Assembly (NCBI GenBank): GCA_949299195.1
Contig: CASFZN010000004.1
Span: 1-32,868 of the forward strand
Reading direction: 5' to 3'
Origin: an uncultured bacterium
GTDB taxonomy: Bacteria > Bacillota_I > Bacilli_A > RFN20 > CAG-826
Length of the DNA: 32,868 bases
Shown: piece after piece, positions 32,477 through 32,868 of the stretch
How the letters are laid out: the number at the start of each line of letters is the position of its first letter
How positions within the stretch are numbered: the first letter of the stretch is position 1
Position numbers and translations under genes: made by a program
Notes under the pieces: generated by a model
What the model was told of the DNA's origin: nothing
What the model saw: only the letters and a program-made list of their open reading frames with translations
Database searches by the model: none

Positions 32477-32498
32477 TGTTAGCTAACAATTGATGTGA
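32477..32498 (+). repeat. 22-bp repeat, right copy (probable end of an IS)
   Basis: Identical to 29913-29934 and in the same orientation. It lies 13 bp past the stop codon of the transposase gene, the usual place for an IS terminal repeat; the other end would be outside the window. Its first 12 bases are a perfect palindrome, so a regulator site 58 bp upstream of the GH3 gene is an alternative. Confidence 0.65.
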
Positions 32499-32511
32499 GA
32501 CGCTTTAAACA

Positions 32512-32868
32512 TCAAATCTCACGTGTATCTTTAAATAATTCTTTTAATTTTTCAAGTTCAATTTCATTTGGCGACTTAAAATTTAAAACCATCTTAGGTA
32601 AATTATTGTATCTTTTATTCCAAGCCTTGCCTTGTTTCTTTAAATCTTTCAAAGAATAGAACTTTAGAGTTCTATAAAATTTATCTTGATCAATTCTATG
32701 ACTACGTTCTACCTTACCATTATGTTCAGGTGTTCTTGGTCTAATTAAATGATGTTTAATTTTGTTCTCTGTCAAAAACATTTCCAAACAATTATCGTAT
32801 TCACGGCTATTTTTTCCATCTTTATTTCTTCTAGCTTTATCGGAAAATTCAAATCCATTATCAGTTTG
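32512..32868 (-). CDS. DDE transposase, C-terminal part (runs off window)
   Basis: The reading is open to the window edge: QTDNGFEFSD, EMFLTENKIKHHLIRPRTPE, then HNGKVERSHRIDQDKFY and a KSPNE region. QTDNG carries the second catalytic Asp and the HNGKVER segment the final Glu of the rve-type DDE core of IS3/IS481-like transposases. The visible 118 codons end in TGA, the only TGA stop besides the ISL3 remnant. The rest of the gene and the left terminal repeat lie outside the window. I cannot tell whether the element is complete. Confidence 0.8.
   Translation of the reverse strand, partial: QTDNGFEFSDKARRNKDGKNSREYDNCLEMFLTENKIKHHLIRPRTPEHNGKVERSHRIDQDKFYRTLKFYSLKDLKKQGKAWNKRYNNLPKMVLNFKSPNEIELEKLKELFKDTREI

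Noticed and set aside
29913-32498. attL/attR of an integrated element carrying GH3
   Set aside because: No integrase gene lies between the 22-bp copies, the interval holds a single metabolic gene, and one copy sits where an IS end is expected.

Overview
The window looks like the chromosome of a very AT-rich, low-GC Gram-positive bacterium, probably a Mollicutes-like member of the Bacilli such as the uncultured gut RF39/Acholeplasmatales-type lineages (inference). Supporting signs are an N-domain-less ClpB under a CIRCE operator, a pyrophosphate-type phosphofructokinase, an archaeal/eukaryote-type ProRS, strong Shine-Dalgarno sites on most genes, and stop codons limited to TAA and TAG in all 18 intact genes. 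The genes are readable with TGG as Trp.

Positions 1-10460 form a leftward surface-protein region. Two tandem paralogous collagen-like lipoprotein genes (one cut by the window edge) are followed to the right by a SipW/TasA-type secretion locus: a TasA/CalY-like protein (9680-10369), an ER-type (Ser/His/Asp) SipW-like signal peptidase (8249-9544) and two further secreted proteins with the same kind of signal anchor (7521-8246; 4776-7490). The promoters of both lipoproteins and of the TasA-like gene each hold a 10-11 bp poly-G tract exactly between the -35 and -10 boxes. These are the only such tracts in the window, and they point to phase-variable transcription by slippage. A decayed ISL3-family element sits at the 3' end of the 904-residue gene and appears to supply its stop codon.

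Positions 10460-15380 hold a possible 146-nt rod-shaped RNA, an AAA+/DUF4143 ATPase pseudogene, clpB with CIRCE operator and leader hairpin, and a decayed non-coding stretch. Positions 15380-20115 hold degV, uridine kinase, an apparently leaderless Fic gene preceded by a 12-bp tandem repeat, a membrane-bound XRE regulator with three matching palindromic operators, and a PAP2 phosphatase. Positions 20115-24820 hold a HAD hydrolase, a His/Cys-rich metal-binding protein, PPi-phosphofructokinase and a divergent polytopic membrane protein.

Positions 24830-32868 hold an ATPase remnant, two tRNA-Ser genes (GCU and CGA), proS, a membrane-anchored protein that looks like a degenerate GGDEF-EAL protein, a broken Fic gene, a GH3 glycosidase with permuted domain order, and the 3' part of a DDE transposase. 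An identical 22-bp sequence brackets the GH3 gene.

The strongest candidate for a little-described system is the combination of slippage-prone promoters with a SipW-processed matrix or fibre operon and collagen-like lipoproteins, which would allow the cell surface to switch on and off stochastically.
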